From NCBI GenBank assembly GCA_965276765.1, contig OZ255627.1, positions 868,001-932,000 of the forward strand: a stretch of DNA of 64,000 nt, written 5' to 3'. The notes beneath the pieces were generated by a model. It saw nothing but the letters and a program-made list of their open reading frames with translations. It did no database searches and was not told the DNA's origin. The position numbers were made by a program, and so were the translations under genes. Below are positions 17,443 to 26,387 of this stretch, in pieces. The stretch is from G965276765 sp965276765. Its GTDB lineage: Bacteria > Actinomycetota > Acidimicrobiia > Acidimicrobiales > Palsa-688. The first letter of the stretch is position 1, and each line of letters opens with the position of its first letter.

Positions 17443-19144
17443 GCAGGGAAGCGGCGACCCCGCCGCCGAGACACTCCGGACCATCGGACGCGAGTTCTTC
17501 GAACTCCGCCACACCATCGACCCCTTCGGGGCCACCGAGCTGGGCGTCCCCGGCTTCGACCACCTCGTAGCGGACCCGAGCCGGGCCGGTGCCTTGCGGG
17601 ACGCGCGCCGCATCGCCGATCTGGAAGCTCGCCTGAGGGCTGTCGACGAGCGTGGGCTTGACGACTCAGGCCGCATCGACTGCGCCGTCCTCGCCCAACT
17701 GACCCGGGGGGTGCGCTCGGACCTCGAGCACGGCCTCTGGGAGGCCAATGCCTCGGCCGGCGCATACGTGTCGCCCCAGGCCATCGTCTTCCAGTCGGTG
17801 CCGACGGCGGTGCTCGGCGACGGCGCCGCCGTGGGCAGCTACCTGCGCCGGCTGGCGGCGCTCGGTCCCTATTTCGATGCGGTGAGCGAGCGGTACCGGG
17901 AGGCGGCCGAAGAAGGCCGGGTTCCTACCGCTGTCGGCGTCGCCCAGGCCGTCGAGCAGCTCGATGGTCACCTCGCCGTCGCGCCGGCCGACGACCGGTT
18001 GGCCGTCCCCGTCCTCGCCGAGCCCGATGACGCCGCCTACGGCGAGGCCGTCGCCATCGTGGAGCGGACCGTCAGGCCCGCGATCCGCCGACTGCTCGAC
18101 TGCCTGCGTGACGAGCTCGCTCGGGTGGCCCGCCCCGACGAGCGGGTGGGTATCCGCTTCGTCCCCGGCGGAGCCGAGGGCTACCGGGCCGCCGTAGCCC
18201 GGCACACCACGACCGACCTGGCCCCTGAGGAGATCCACGAGCTCGGCCTCGAGCACCTTCGCGCCCTCGAAGCGGAATGGGCCGAGGTGGGACGTCGCGC
18301 CCTCGGTATCGCCGAGCTGCCGGCCATCCAGGAGCGGCTCCGTAGCGACCCATCGCTTCGCTTTTCCCGGTCCTCGGAGATCGTCGCGACGGTCGCCGAT
18401 GCGCTCCGGCGCGCCGAAGCGGCTCGATCCCGGTGGTTTCCTGACTTCGACATCCCCGACTGTGTGATCGAGGAGATCGATCCGGTCGAGGCCGGTAATG
18501 CCGCCCTCGCCTATTACCGCCCGCCGGCTGGCGGCGGGCAGCGTCCCGGCGCGCACTGCGTGCTCACCGCCCACCCCGAGGAGCGGTTTGTCTACGAGTA
18601 CGAGGCCTTGGCCTTCCATGAGAGCAGTCCTGGCCACCATCTGCAGATCGCCTCGGCCCAGACGCTCGACTGGGTCCCGGACTACCGCCGCTATCTCGAC
18701 GCCGACGTCACCGGCTACGTCGAGGGCTGGGGCCTCTACTGCGAGCGGCTGGCCGACGAGATGGGCCTGTACACCTCCGACCTTCAGCGCCTCGGCATGC
18801 TTTCCTTCGACGCCCTGCGGGCCACCCGCCTCGTGGTGGACACGGGGATGCACCTCCACGGATGGTCGCGCGCCCGGGCCGTCGATTTCATGTGGCGCCA
18901 CACGGCCACCACGGCCGCCAACGTGGCCAACGAGATCGACCGCTACATCGCCTGGCCCGGCCAGGCCCTCGGCTACATGGTCGGCCGTCGGGAAATAGCC
19001 CGGTTGCGGGCGCTCGCCGAGGACCGCCTCGGCGAGCGCTTCGACATCCGCGCCTTTCACGGTGCGGTGCTCGGCCACGGGGCCGTGCCCCTCACCGTCC
19101 TGGCTCGGATCGTGTCCACCTGGATGGAGGCGACAGCGGCCTGA
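17429..19144 (+). CDS. DUF885 family protein (putative metallopeptidase-like)
   Basis: 571 residues of the DUF885 family, long helical proteins found in actinobacteria and proteobacteria. The hallmark FHESSPGHHLQIA lies near residue 398 and resembles an HExxH-type zinc site (HE followed by HH). YVEGWGLYCERLADEMG and GWSRARAVDFMW follow, as in the family. No signal peptide is present. Function is not established, though a peptidase role is commonly proposed. It begins inside the end of the SDR gene, and its last 53 bases overlap the end of the convergent fusion gene. Confidence 0.85.
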   Translation: MASIEQGSGDPAAETLRTIGREFFELRHTIDPFGATELGVPGFDHLVADPSRAGALRDARRIADLEARLRAVDERGLDDSGRIDCAVLAQLTRGVRSDLEHGLWEANASAGAYVSPQAIVFQSVPTAVLGDGAAVGSYLRRLAALGPYFDAVSERYREAAEEGRVPTAVGVAQAVEQLDGHLAVAPADDRLAVPVLAEPDDAAYGEAVAIVERTVRPAIRRLLDCLRDELARVARPDERVGIRFVPGGAEGYRAAVARHTTTDLAPEEIHELGLEHLRALEAEWAEVGRRALGIAELPAIQERLRSDPSLRFSRSSEIVATVADALRRAEAARSRWFPDFDIPDCVIEEIDPVEAGNAALAYYRPPAGGGQRPGAHCVLTAHPEERFVYEYEALAFHESSPGHHLQIASAQTLDWVPDYRRYLDADVTGYVEGWGLYCERLADEMGLYTSDLQRLGMLSFDALRATRLVVDTGMHLHGWSRARAVDFMWRHTATTAANVANEIDRYIAWPGQALGYMVGRREIARLRALAEDRLGERFDIRAFHGAVLGHGAVPLTVLARIVSTWMEATAA

Positions 19145-21245
19145 GCGCTCCCTCGACGACGGCGGCGATGGCGAGCAGGTCGAGGTCGGCGCCGGGCAGG
19201 GCCGAAAGCTGGATGCCGACCGGCAGGCCCCCCGCTCCCTGGCCGCATGGCACGACGACCGCCGGGGCGCCAGTGAGGTTGTGGACGGCCGAGAAGAGCG
19301 CCTCCTCGCTACCCTCGGGCGTATCGATTGGTGGCGTGGTGACTGGTGCGGTGAATGGCGCCGCCGGAGTGACCACGGCATCCACGTCCCGGTAGAGCGC
19401 CGCGACCTCGGGCCGGAGCCGGTCGCGCCGGGAAACCGCACTTCGGTACCGCTCCTCGTCGACGAGGAGCGCCGCCCTGAGGAGCCGGAGCGTGTCCGGG
19501 CCGTAGTGGTCGGGGTGCTCGGACACCCGCCGCTCGTGGACGCGCCCCGCCTCCCACAAGATGATGTCGTCGTAGGTGGTCGACATCTCCTCGAGCGCCT
19601 CCACCGGGACCGTGCCGAGCGTCGCGATCATGGCCAGGCGTACGACGGCCGCTTCGAGAGCGGCGCGCACATCGGGCCGGATGGCCGGATGGGCCAGATG
19701 GCCTTCGACCAAGCCGAGTCGCAGGGACGCGGGCCGGGGCGCCGGCGGCCGACCGATCAGCGCGGAGAAGGCTCGCTCGGTCATCGCCACGTCGGCGCCG
19801 AGCAGTCCGACATGGTCGAGGGAGGGAGCGAGCGGCGTCACCCCCTCTGTGCTCAGGGCGCCGAACGTCGGTTTGAACCCGACCACCCCGCAGTAGTGGG
19901 CCGGGAGGCGGATGGACCCGCCCGTGTCGGTGCCAAGGGCGACGGGGCAGGCGCCGGCGCCGACAAGCGCCGCCGAACCGCCGCTCGAGCCGCCGGCCGT
20001 GCGGGCCCGATCCACCGGGTTGCGGGTCTCTGGCACCTCTGGGTGGAGGGCTCCGGCGGCGTACTCGAGCAGGGCGGTGGTGGCGAAGACCTCGGCGCCG
20101 GCCCGGCGCAGTCCGGTGACGACTGGCGCATCGTCTCGCTGAGGTAGACCGGCCATGTCATGGGGATTGCCATTCCCACGCGCGACCCCGGCGACGGCGA
20201 TGAGGTCCTTGACGGCCACGGCCATGCCGTGCAGAGGACCGTCCTGGCGCCTGTCCGGCACCGGCAGCGTCCGGACCACGGCGCCGATGGGCGGCCCGAG
20301 CCTGAGGGTGCGTTCGTAGGTCGCAAGGAGTTCGAGGTTGGCCACCTCGCAGGTACGTTCGCCCCGCTCGATGGCGCCGATGACGTCGGCGATCAGCCAC
20401 GTCAGGGGCCCGGCCAGGGACTGCAGGTGGCCCCGGACCTCGGTCGGGCGCCGGCGCACCATCAGGTCCCGGTAGACACCGCTATGGGATTTGGCGCTGC
20501 GCCGGTTGAACTCGGCCAGCGTCTCGAGTGACCCTTCGAGGTCCCCGGGGTTGAAGCCGTCGAAGCCCTCCGGGCGCACCGGCGCCTGGCCGAGCACCTC
20601 GCGGGCCACGGCCAACATGAGCGAGCGCCATTTCGGGTCCTCGAGCGACTCAGCGATAGGGAGGTCGGAGACGGCCCCGGCGCAGAGCATGGCGCCATAC
20701 GCTTCCTTGCCCCAGAGGTAGCCGACGATGTTGTCGGTGACCTCGGCATACGGGATCGCCGCGGCGAGTTCGAGAGCGCGGGGGGTGACGGTGCCGTCCG
20801 CCTCGCCGATCCTGACGGTCGCGGCGTTGCCCTGGAGGATCCGTCCTGGCCCGACGACGTCGGCCCCGAAATTGACCAGCCCCAGCACGACTCGCCCCGC
20901 CCCCACGGCGTCCGAGAGGACCGGCAGGTTGTTGCCGTTCTGCAGGCTGACGACATAGCCGTCCTCGCCCAGACGGCCGACGAGGCCGCTGGCAGCGGCT
21001 GCGGTGTGCTGGCTCTTGACGGCCACAGCGACCGCTCCGAGCTGCTCCGGGAGCCCATCGGGGGTCACGGCCGGGACCCGTGCGATGAACTCCTCGACCG
21101 GCCCCTCGATGCGCAGGCCGATGCTGTTGATGGCCTCGACGTGGTCACGGTCGGTGTCGCAGAGCAGGATCTCGTGGCCGGACCTGGCCATGTAGGCGCC
21201 GACAGTGCCGCCGATGGCACCGGCGCCGACGATGGTCAGTCGCAC
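19092..21245 (-). CDS. Fusion: ketopantoate reductase-like domain + amidase-signature domain
   Basis: One uninterrupted 717-residue frame joins two unrelated enzymes. Residues 1 to ~310 are a 2-dehydropantoate 2-reductase (ApbA/PanE) domain: VRLTIVGAGAIGG nucleotide motif, VAVKSQHT, LQNGNN, LWGKEAYGAM with the catalytic-type Lys, and the C-terminal helical R-x-x-TEV region. Residues ~345-700 are an amidase-signature domain with its full Ser-Ser-Lys triad: MAVAVKDLIAVAG (Lys), TAGGSSGGSAALVG (Ser) and GTDTGGSIRLPA (nucleophile). The usual N-terminal helices of the amidase are shortened, as if replaced by the reductase. It starts at GTG 21243-21245 and overlaps the upstream GNAT gene by 10 bases. 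The joint substrate is unknown. Confidence 0.85.
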   Translation of the reverse strand: MRLTIVGAGAIGGTVGAYMARSGHEILLCDTDRDHVEAINSIGLRIEGPVEEFIARVPAVTPDGLPEQLGAVAVAVKSQHTAAAASGLVGRLGEDGYVVSLQNGNNLPVLSDAVGAGRVVLGLVNFGADVVGPGRILQGNAATVRIGEADGTVTPRALELAAAIPYAEVTDNIVGYLWGKEAYGAMLCAGAVSDLPIAESLEDPKWRSLMLAVAREVLGQAPVRPEGFDGFNPGDLEGSLETLAEFNRRSAKSHSGVYRDLMVRRRPTEVRGHLQSLAGPLTWLIADVIGAIERGERTCEVANLELLATYERTLRLGPPIGAVVRTLPVPDRRQDGPLHGMAVAVKDLIAVAGVARGNGNPHDMAGLPQRDDAPVVTGLRRAGAEVFATTALLEYAAGALHPEVPETRNPVDRARTAGGSSGGSAALVGAGACPVALGTDTGGSIRLPAHYCGVVGFKPTFGALSTEGVTPLAPSLDHVGLLGADVAMTERAFSALIGRPPAPRPASLRLGLVEGHLAHPAIRPDVRAALEAAVVRLAMIATLGTVPVEALEEMSTTYDDIILWEAGRVHERRVSEHPDHYGPDTLRLLRAALLVDEERYRSAVSRRDRLRPEVAALYRDVDAVVTPAAPFTAPVTTPPIDTPEGSEEALFSAVHNLTGAPAVVVPCGQGAGGLPVGIQLSALPGADLDLLAIAAVVEGALRPLSPPSRWTRSEPGR

Positions 21246-21769
21246 TGTTGCGCCTCGGCGCCCGAGAGCACCCGTCGCATCACGACGCGTGGGGCGGTAT
21301 CGAGGCCGATGGCCGCTTCGTGCCGGCGGAGTTTCCGCAGCGACGGTGTCCACTCCGCCGGATCCACGAGGCGAAAGCCGCGACGTTCGTAGAACGGGGC
21401 GTTCCAAGGGACGGCCGCGTAGGTGGTGAGCGTGATCTCGTCGCCGGAGTTCGTCGCCACCTCGGAACAGACGACCTCAAGAAGTGCAGACCCTATGCCT
21501 CGACGCATGGACCGAGCTCCAACCGAGAGCTGCTCGAGATGGGCGTGGCCGTCGACGACGGTGACACGGGCGAAACCGACCACTCCTTGTCTGTCCTCGG
21601 CTACCCACAGGCCGCCGTCTGCTGCGCTGTCACGGAGCTCCCCGATGGGCGTCGGCGTCCAACGATCGCTCCCCGGCACGCCGGCGGCGACAAAGAGCTG
21701 GTCGCCCTCGGACTCGAGCACCTGCAACGCCGTCAGGTCATCATCGGGGCGGCCTCTGCTTATCGTCAC
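21236..21769 (-). CDS. GNAT N-acetyltransferase
   Basis: About 177 residues. VTISRGRPDDDLTALQVLE starts the fold. The acetyl-CoA motif is SMRRGIGSALLEVV near residue 95, followed by TYAAVPWNAPFYERRGFRLV, a classic GNAT end. A longer open frame reaches TTG 21862, but GTG 21767-21769 fits the fold better. It overlaps the reductase/amidase fusion gene by 10 bases and is transcribed first, so the two probably act on related nitrogen compounds (inference). Confidence 0.82.
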   Translation of the reverse strand: MTISRGRPDDDLTALQVLESEGDQLFVAAGVPGSDRWTPTPIGELRDSAADGGLWVAEDRQGVVGFARVTVVDGHAHLEQLSVGARSMRRGIGSALLEVVCSEVATNSGDEITLTTYAAVPWNAPFYERRGFRLVDPAEWTPSLRKLRRHEAAIGLDTAPRVVMRRVLSGAEAQQCD

Positions 21770-21966
21770 CGTGTCGTCTGCGCGCTTCTGTTGGGGCGTC
21801 GTCGGTCGGTCTCCTCTGTGCCTGGCACCGGCGAACGTAGAGGAGTCTGCCGCCTGGTGCAACGACGAAACACGGACTTCACAGTTTTGGCCATTGACAG
21901 CGGAAGGCGTTCAGGCAAAGGTTTTACTGCCACTCCCTGGTGGCACCGAGGGACGACGAGGTTCTG

Positions 21967-23574
21967 ATGACGAGGACGCCGCGTAGGGGCAGAAGGTCCG
22001 TGGTCGCCGCGGTCGCAGTAGCGATCGGGCTGGTGGCAGCCGGCTGCGGGAGTGGAGGCGGCTCCACCTCCTCCGGCAACACGTCGGGGGCGAGCGGAGG
22101 CAGCGCGTCAAGCGGCGGGAAACCAGTGAGAGGCGGGAACCTGGTCATTGCCCGCACCTCGGACTCGGAGTCGATGAACAACACCACCGTCTTCGACAAC
22201 GAGTCGATATGGGTGTTCGAGAACATCTTCCAGACGCTGTACACGGTCAACAACAATGGGAAGGGCGTCCATCCCCAGTTGGCCACCAGCTACAAGGTCT
22301 CGCCCAACAAGAAGACGTACACCTTCACCCTGCGCCCGGGCGTCGAGTTCTCGACCGGCCAGAAGATGACGTCCAAGGACGTGGTCTTCTCCATCGACAA
22401 GTCCAAGGCGGCCGCTCAGGGCTGGGGCTACATCGACAGCGCCATCAAGTCCGTGTCCGCCGCCGGCCCCGAGAAGGTGATCGTCGAGCTCAAGCACCCA
22501 TGGGCGCCGTTGCTGGCCGACCTGTCCCTCTTCGCCAACGGGATCGTCCCCGCCAACTACGGCGGCAAGACCGAGGCCGCGTTCTACAACGCCCCCTTCG
22601 GCACCGGCCCCTTCAAGTGGGGTTACTGGCACAAGGGCTCGGCCCTCAAGTTGGTCCGCAATCCCCACTATTGGCAAAAGGGACTGCCCTACCTCGACAG
22701 TGTCACCTGGACCAAGGTGCCCGACGACAATACCCGCATGAACGAGTTGCAGGGGGGCCAGGCCCAGGTCGACGAGTTTCCGGCCTGGTCCACGGTCTCA
22801 TCGCTCAAGTCCAATCCAAACGTGACGATGGATCTGTTCCCTTCCACCCGCACCGATTACCTCGCCTTCAACGAGAAGCTCCCCCAGTTTCAGGACCTGA
22901 ACGTCCGGCGCGCCATCTCTCTGGCCATCAACCGCAATGCATTGGTGCACGCCGTGCTGTTCGGCAACGGCCAACCCGCCAACTCGCTCTTCCCTCCGCA
23001 AGTGCCGTACTACGACAAGAACGCCAACGGTTTGCAGTACAACCTCAGCGCCGCCAAGGCGGCGATGAAGAAGTCGAAGTACCCGAACGGGTTCTCGACC
23101 ACCCTGCTCATCCCTGCCGGCGAAGCCGACGACAACACGATCGCCCAGGTGGTCCAGTCGGAGCTCAAGCCCCTCGGCATCAAGGTCAACATCCAGCAGC
23201 TCGACGCCAACACCACCAACACCAATTTCCAGACCCTCAAGTACGACATGACGCTGTCGTACTGGACGATGGACATCCCCGATCCAGACGAACTGGCCAC
23301 CTTCGCCGTCGACCCGAAGGCCGGCTCCAAGTCGTTCTTCACCGACTACGACAATCCGACGGTCGTCAAGGACGCCCACGCCGCCGAGGAGACCCTGTCG
23401 ACGACCGCGCGCCAGAAGCTGTACAACGAGCTGCAGACCAAGGCGGCCAGCGACGCCTTCCTGGCCTTCCTCTATTACTCGCCCTACGCCTATGCCACGT
23501 CGAGCAAGGTGCACGGGTTCTTCGTGACGCCGCTCGGCAACTACCACCTCGAGAACACGTGGATGAGCAAGTAG
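21967..23574 (+). CDS. ABC importer substrate-binding lipoprotein (SBP_bac_5)
   Basis: 535 residues. The N-terminus is a lipoprotein signal: arginines (TRTPRRGRR), a hydrophobic stretch and the lipobox LVAAGC around residue 25, followed by a Gly/Ser linker. The mature part is a family-5 (peptide/nickel/opine) binding protein: TSKDVVFSIDK, GTGPFKWGYWHKGSALKLVRNPHYW and RRAISLAINR. It delivers substrate to the permeases encoded next (4-base gap). ATG 21967 is chosen because it places the signal peptide at the start. It opens a seven-gene operon that also encodes peptidases, so a peptide ligand is likely. Confidence 0.92.
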   Translation: MTRTPRRGRRSVVAAVAVAIGLVAAGCGSGGGSTSSGNTSGASGGSASSGGKPVRGGNLVIARTSDSESMNNTTVFDNESIWVFENIFQTLYTVNNNGKGVHPQLATSYKVSPNKKTYTFTLRPGVEFSTGQKMTSKDVVFSIDKSKAAAQGWGYIDSAIKSVSAAGPEKVIVELKHPWAPLLADLSLFANGIVPANYGGKTEAAFYNAPFGTGPFKWGYWHKGSALKLVRNPHYWQKGLPYLDSVTWTKVPDDNTRMNELQGGQAQVDEFPAWSTVSSLKSNPNVTMDLFPSTRTDYLAFNEKLPQFQDLNVRRAISLAINRNALVHAVLFGNGQPANSLFPPQVPYYDKNANGLQYNLSAAKAAMKKSKYPNGFSTTLLIPAGEADDNTIAQVVQSELKPLGIKVNIQQLDANTTNTNFQTLKYDMTLSYWTMDIPDPDELATFAVDPKAGSKSFFTDYDNPTVVKDAHAAEETLSTTARQKLYNELQTKAASDAFLAFLYYSPYAYATSSKVHGFFVTPLGNYHLENTWMSK

Positions 23575-23578
23575 CTCG

Positions 23579-24523
23579 ATGCGTTACCTGACGCTGCTCG
23601 GGTACCGGCTGGTCCAGCTCATACCGGTCCTCTTCGGAATCACGGTGGTCGTCTTCTTTATGATCCACCTGATCCCTGGTGACCCGGCCCGGGCTGTGCT
23701 CGGCCAGCACGCCACGCCTCGAGCCATCGCCATCCTGCACAAGCAATGGGGTCTTGACCGCCCCCTGCCCTCGCAGTACTGGCTCTTCGTGGATCGGCTC
23801 TTCCACGGCAACCTCGGCCAGAGCCTGTACTACCAGTCGCCGAGCCTGCAGCTGATCGCGGCACGCCTCCCGACGACGCTGTGGCTTCTCGTGTACTCGG
23901 TGCTCCTCGTCCTGGTCCTGAGCATCCCCCTGGCCGTGCTGGCCGCCACCAAGAAGAACGGGGTGCGCGACCATGCCGTGCGGCTCGTCCCACTCTTCGG
24001 GTTGGGGATGCCGCCGTTTTGGGTCGGGATCATCCTGGTCGAGCTGCTGGCCCTCCGGGTCCACCTCTTCCCTGTCGATGGGTACGGCAACGGCTTCACC
24101 GGTCATCTCCACTCGATGTTCCTGCCGGCCCTGACCGTCGCCATCGGCATGTCCCCCGTCGTGGTCCGCAGCCTGAGGGCCAGCATGCTCGACATGCTCG
24201 GCGCCGAGTACGTGGCCACGGCCAGGTCCAAGGGGTTGAGCGGGGGGCGTGTTTTCGTCCGCCACGTGCTGCGTAACGCCATCATCCCGACGGTCACAGT
24301 GCTCGGGCTCAACATCGGGTTCCTCATCGGCAATACGGTCATCATCGAGCAAGTCTTCTCGCTGCCGGGGATCGGCAGCCTGATGATCTCGTCCATCTTC
24401 AACCGGGACTTTCCCGTCGTGCAGGGCGTGACCCTCGTGTTCGGGATCCTCGTCGTCACCGTCAACCTGCTCACCGACTTCACCTACGCGTCGCTCGACC
24501 CGAGAGTGAAGCTGATCGGATGA
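23579..24523 (+). CDS. ABC importer permease, DppB type
   Basis: 314 residues with six predicted membrane segments and the N-terminal DppB signature (YRLVQLIPVLFGITVVVFFMIH, IPGDPARAVLGQHA). The EAA-like loop, near residue 215, reads EYVATARSKGLS followed by a basic helix, and couples to the ATPases. The end reads YASLDPRVKLIG. It forms a heterodimer with the next permease, whose start overlaps its stop (ATGA). Confidence 0.93.
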   Translation: MRYLTLLGYRLVQLIPVLFGITVVVFFMIHLIPGDPARAVLGQHATPRAIAILHKQWGLDRPLPSQYWLFVDRLFHGNLGQSLYYQSPSLQLIAARLPTTLWLLVYSVLLVLVLSIPLAVLAATKKNGVRDHAVRLVPLFGLGMPPFWVGIILVELLALRVHLFPVDGYGNGFTGHLHSMFLPALTVAIGMSPVVVRSLRASMLDMLGAEYVATARSKGLSGGRVFVRHVLRNAIIPTVTVLGLNIGFLIGNTVIIEQVFSLPGIGSLMISSIFNRDFPVVQGVTLVFGILVVTVNLLTDFTYASLDPRVKLIG

Positions 24524-25392
24524 CGACGGCCCTCTCCACCCCGGCGCCGGTCGCTTCCGAGCGGGCCGCGGCCCGCCGCCACACCTGGTACCGCCAGCCA
24601 TCCCTCGTTGCGGGGATTGCGATCGTCGCCATCGTCGTGGCCGCGGCCGTCCTGGCGCCGGTGCTGACGCCGTACCAGCCCAACGTCCAGAACATCGGCG
24701 CCAACCTGCTGGCTCCCAGCGCCAAGCACCTGCTCGGCACCGACCAGCTCGGGCGCGACGAGTTCACCCGGCTCCTCTACGGTGCGAGGGTCGACCTCAA
24801 GGTCGGCTTCATCGCTGTCTTGTTCCCCTTCATCCTCGGAACCGCGCTCGGCAGCCTGGCCGGGTACTACGGGCGGTGGGTCGACACGATCGTCATGCGC
24901 CTCGTCGACATCGTGGTCGCCTTCCCCTTCTATGTGCTGATCATCGCCCTCGTGTTCGTTCTCGGAACCGGCCAGCGGAGCATCTACATCGCCATCACCG
25001 CCGTGGGCTGGGTCTCCTACGCCCGGATCATCCGGGGCCAGATCCTCGTGGCCAAGGAGCAGGACTATGTGCTGGCCGCCCGCTCCGGCGGCCTGGCCGG
25101 CACCCGGATCATCGGACGTCACATCCTCCCCAACGTCATCACCCAGGCCATCGTCTACGCCATGTCCGACATCGTGCAGGACATCCTGGCCATCGTGACA
25201 CTCAGTTACCTGGGGCTCGGCATCCCCCCGCCGACGGCCGACTGGGGCTCGATGATCGCCCAGGGCCAGGACTTTCTCACGACCCACTGGGAGCTCGCCA
25301 CCGTGCCCGGTTTCGCCGTCGTGATCACGGGTCTCGGCCTCTCCCTCCTTGGGGATGGCCTGGCCGACGTGTTGCGGGTGGACCGTCGGTGA
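24520..25392 (+). CDS. ABC importer permease, DppC type
   Basis: 290 residues. The DppC N-terminal region (LAPVLTPYQPN, HLLGTDQLGRDEFTRLLYGAR) is followed by the BPD_transp_1 domain with the EAA loop DYVLAARSGGLAGTRIIGRHILPN. The end LGDGLADVLRVDRR is typical. It overlaps both neighbours by four bases, so it is co-translated in the operon. Confidence 0.93.
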   Translation: MTTALSTPAPVASERAAARRHTWYRQPSLVAGIAIVAIVVAAAVLAPVLTPYQPNVQNIGANLLAPSAKHLLGTDQLGRDEFTRLLYGARVDLKVGFIAVLFPFILGTALGSLAGYYGRWVDTIVMRLVDIVVAFPFYVLIIALVFVLGTGQRSIYIAITAVGWVSYARIIRGQILVAKEQDYVLAARSGGLAGTRIIGRHILPNVITQAIVYAMSDIVQDILAIVTLSYLGLGIPPPTADWGSMIAQGQDFLTTHWELATVPGFAVVITGLGLSLLGDGLADVLRVDRR

Positions 25393-26387
25393 GCGCAGCC
25401 CTCGAGGTCGACGCCCTTTCGGTCCACATCGGCAGTGGCCCCAGAACCCTGCGCATCGTCGAGGACGTATCGTTCTCGGTCGAGCGCGGCCGGGCCTTCG
25501 GGCTGGTCGGCGAGTCCGGGTCGGGCAAGTCGATGACCCTGCGGGCCCTCCTCGGCCTGCTCCCGAGCGAGGCCCGCGTCACCGGCGGGTCCATACGCCT
25601 CGACGGAACCGAGCTGGTCGGGGCCTCCCGGCGGAAGCTGCGAGACGTACTTGGCCCCCAGATGACCATGGTCTTCCAGGAGCCGATGACCGCCCTCAAC
25701 CCCGTCATGCGGGTGGGGGCGCAGATCGCCGAGGGTCCCAGGGTCCACGAGGGCCTGAGCCGGTCGGCCGCCGGCGCCCGAGCGGTCGAACTGATGCGCC
25801 GGGTCGGCATCCCCGACGCCGAACGAAGGGCCAGGGCCTTCCCCCACCAGTTCTCCGGTGGGATGCGCCAGCGGGTGATGATCGCCATCGCCATCTCCTG
25901 CAGTCCCCATGTCATCCTCTGCGACGAGCCGACGACGGCCCTCGACGTGACCATCCAGGACCAGATCCTGCGTCTCCTCGAGGGCCTTTGCGACGAGACC
26001 GGCACCGCGCTTGTCTTCGTCACCCACGATCTCCCGGTCGTGTCGCAGGTGTGCCAGACCATCGGCGTCATGTACGCCGGGAGGATCGTCGAGAAGGGCG
26101 ACGTGGCCTCGGTGTTCCGCCACCCGATGCATCCGTACACGCAGGGCCTGCTCCGCTCCGCACCCGACTTCGACGAGCGGCGGGCCAGCCTGCTCCCCAT
26201 CGCCGGGTCGCCGCCGAGCCTGGTGTCGCTACCGTCGGGATGCTCGTTTCATCCGCGATGCCCCTACGCGTCCGACGATTGCAGCGCCGGCGAGCTACCC
26301 CTGGTCGACATCGGTGGCCGGCTGTCGGCCTGCCGCCACGTGGAGCGGGTCGTCGACGCCGACGACAGGCAGCCGGTGCGATCATGA
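25389..26387 (+). CDS. ABC importer ATPase, DppD type
   Basis: 332 residues. Walker A is GESGSGKSM near residue 44, with the Q-loop MVFQEPMTALNPV, signature FSGGMRQRVMIA, Walker B VILCDEPTTALD and switch His VTHD. The C-terminal oligopeptide-transport extension carries four cysteines (GCSFHPRCPYA...C...C), as in DppD/OppD proteins that bind an Fe-S cluster. GTG 25389 overlaps the stop of the permease gene, and it was preferred over an upstream open frame antisense to nothing recognisable. Confidence 0.93.
   Translation: MSAALEVDALSVHIGSGPRTLRIVEDVSFSVERGRAFGLVGESGSGKSMTLRALLGLLPSEARVTGGSIRLDGTELVGASRRKLRDVLGPQMTMVFQEPMTALNPVMRVGAQIAEGPRVHEGLSRSAAGARAVELMRRVGIPDAERRARAFPHQFSGGMRQRVMIAIAISCSPHVILCDEPTTALDVTIQDQILRLLEGLCDETGTALVFVTHDLPVVSQVCQTIGVMYAGRIVEKGDVASVFRHPMHPYTQGLLRSAPDFDERRASLLPIAGSPPSLVSLPSGCSFHPRCPYASDDCSAGELPLVDIGGRLSACRHVERVVDADDRQPVRS

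Noticed and set aside
21894..21922. TTGACA as a -35 box for the peptide importer operon
   Set aside because: No convincing -10 element at 16-18 bases; left unassigned.
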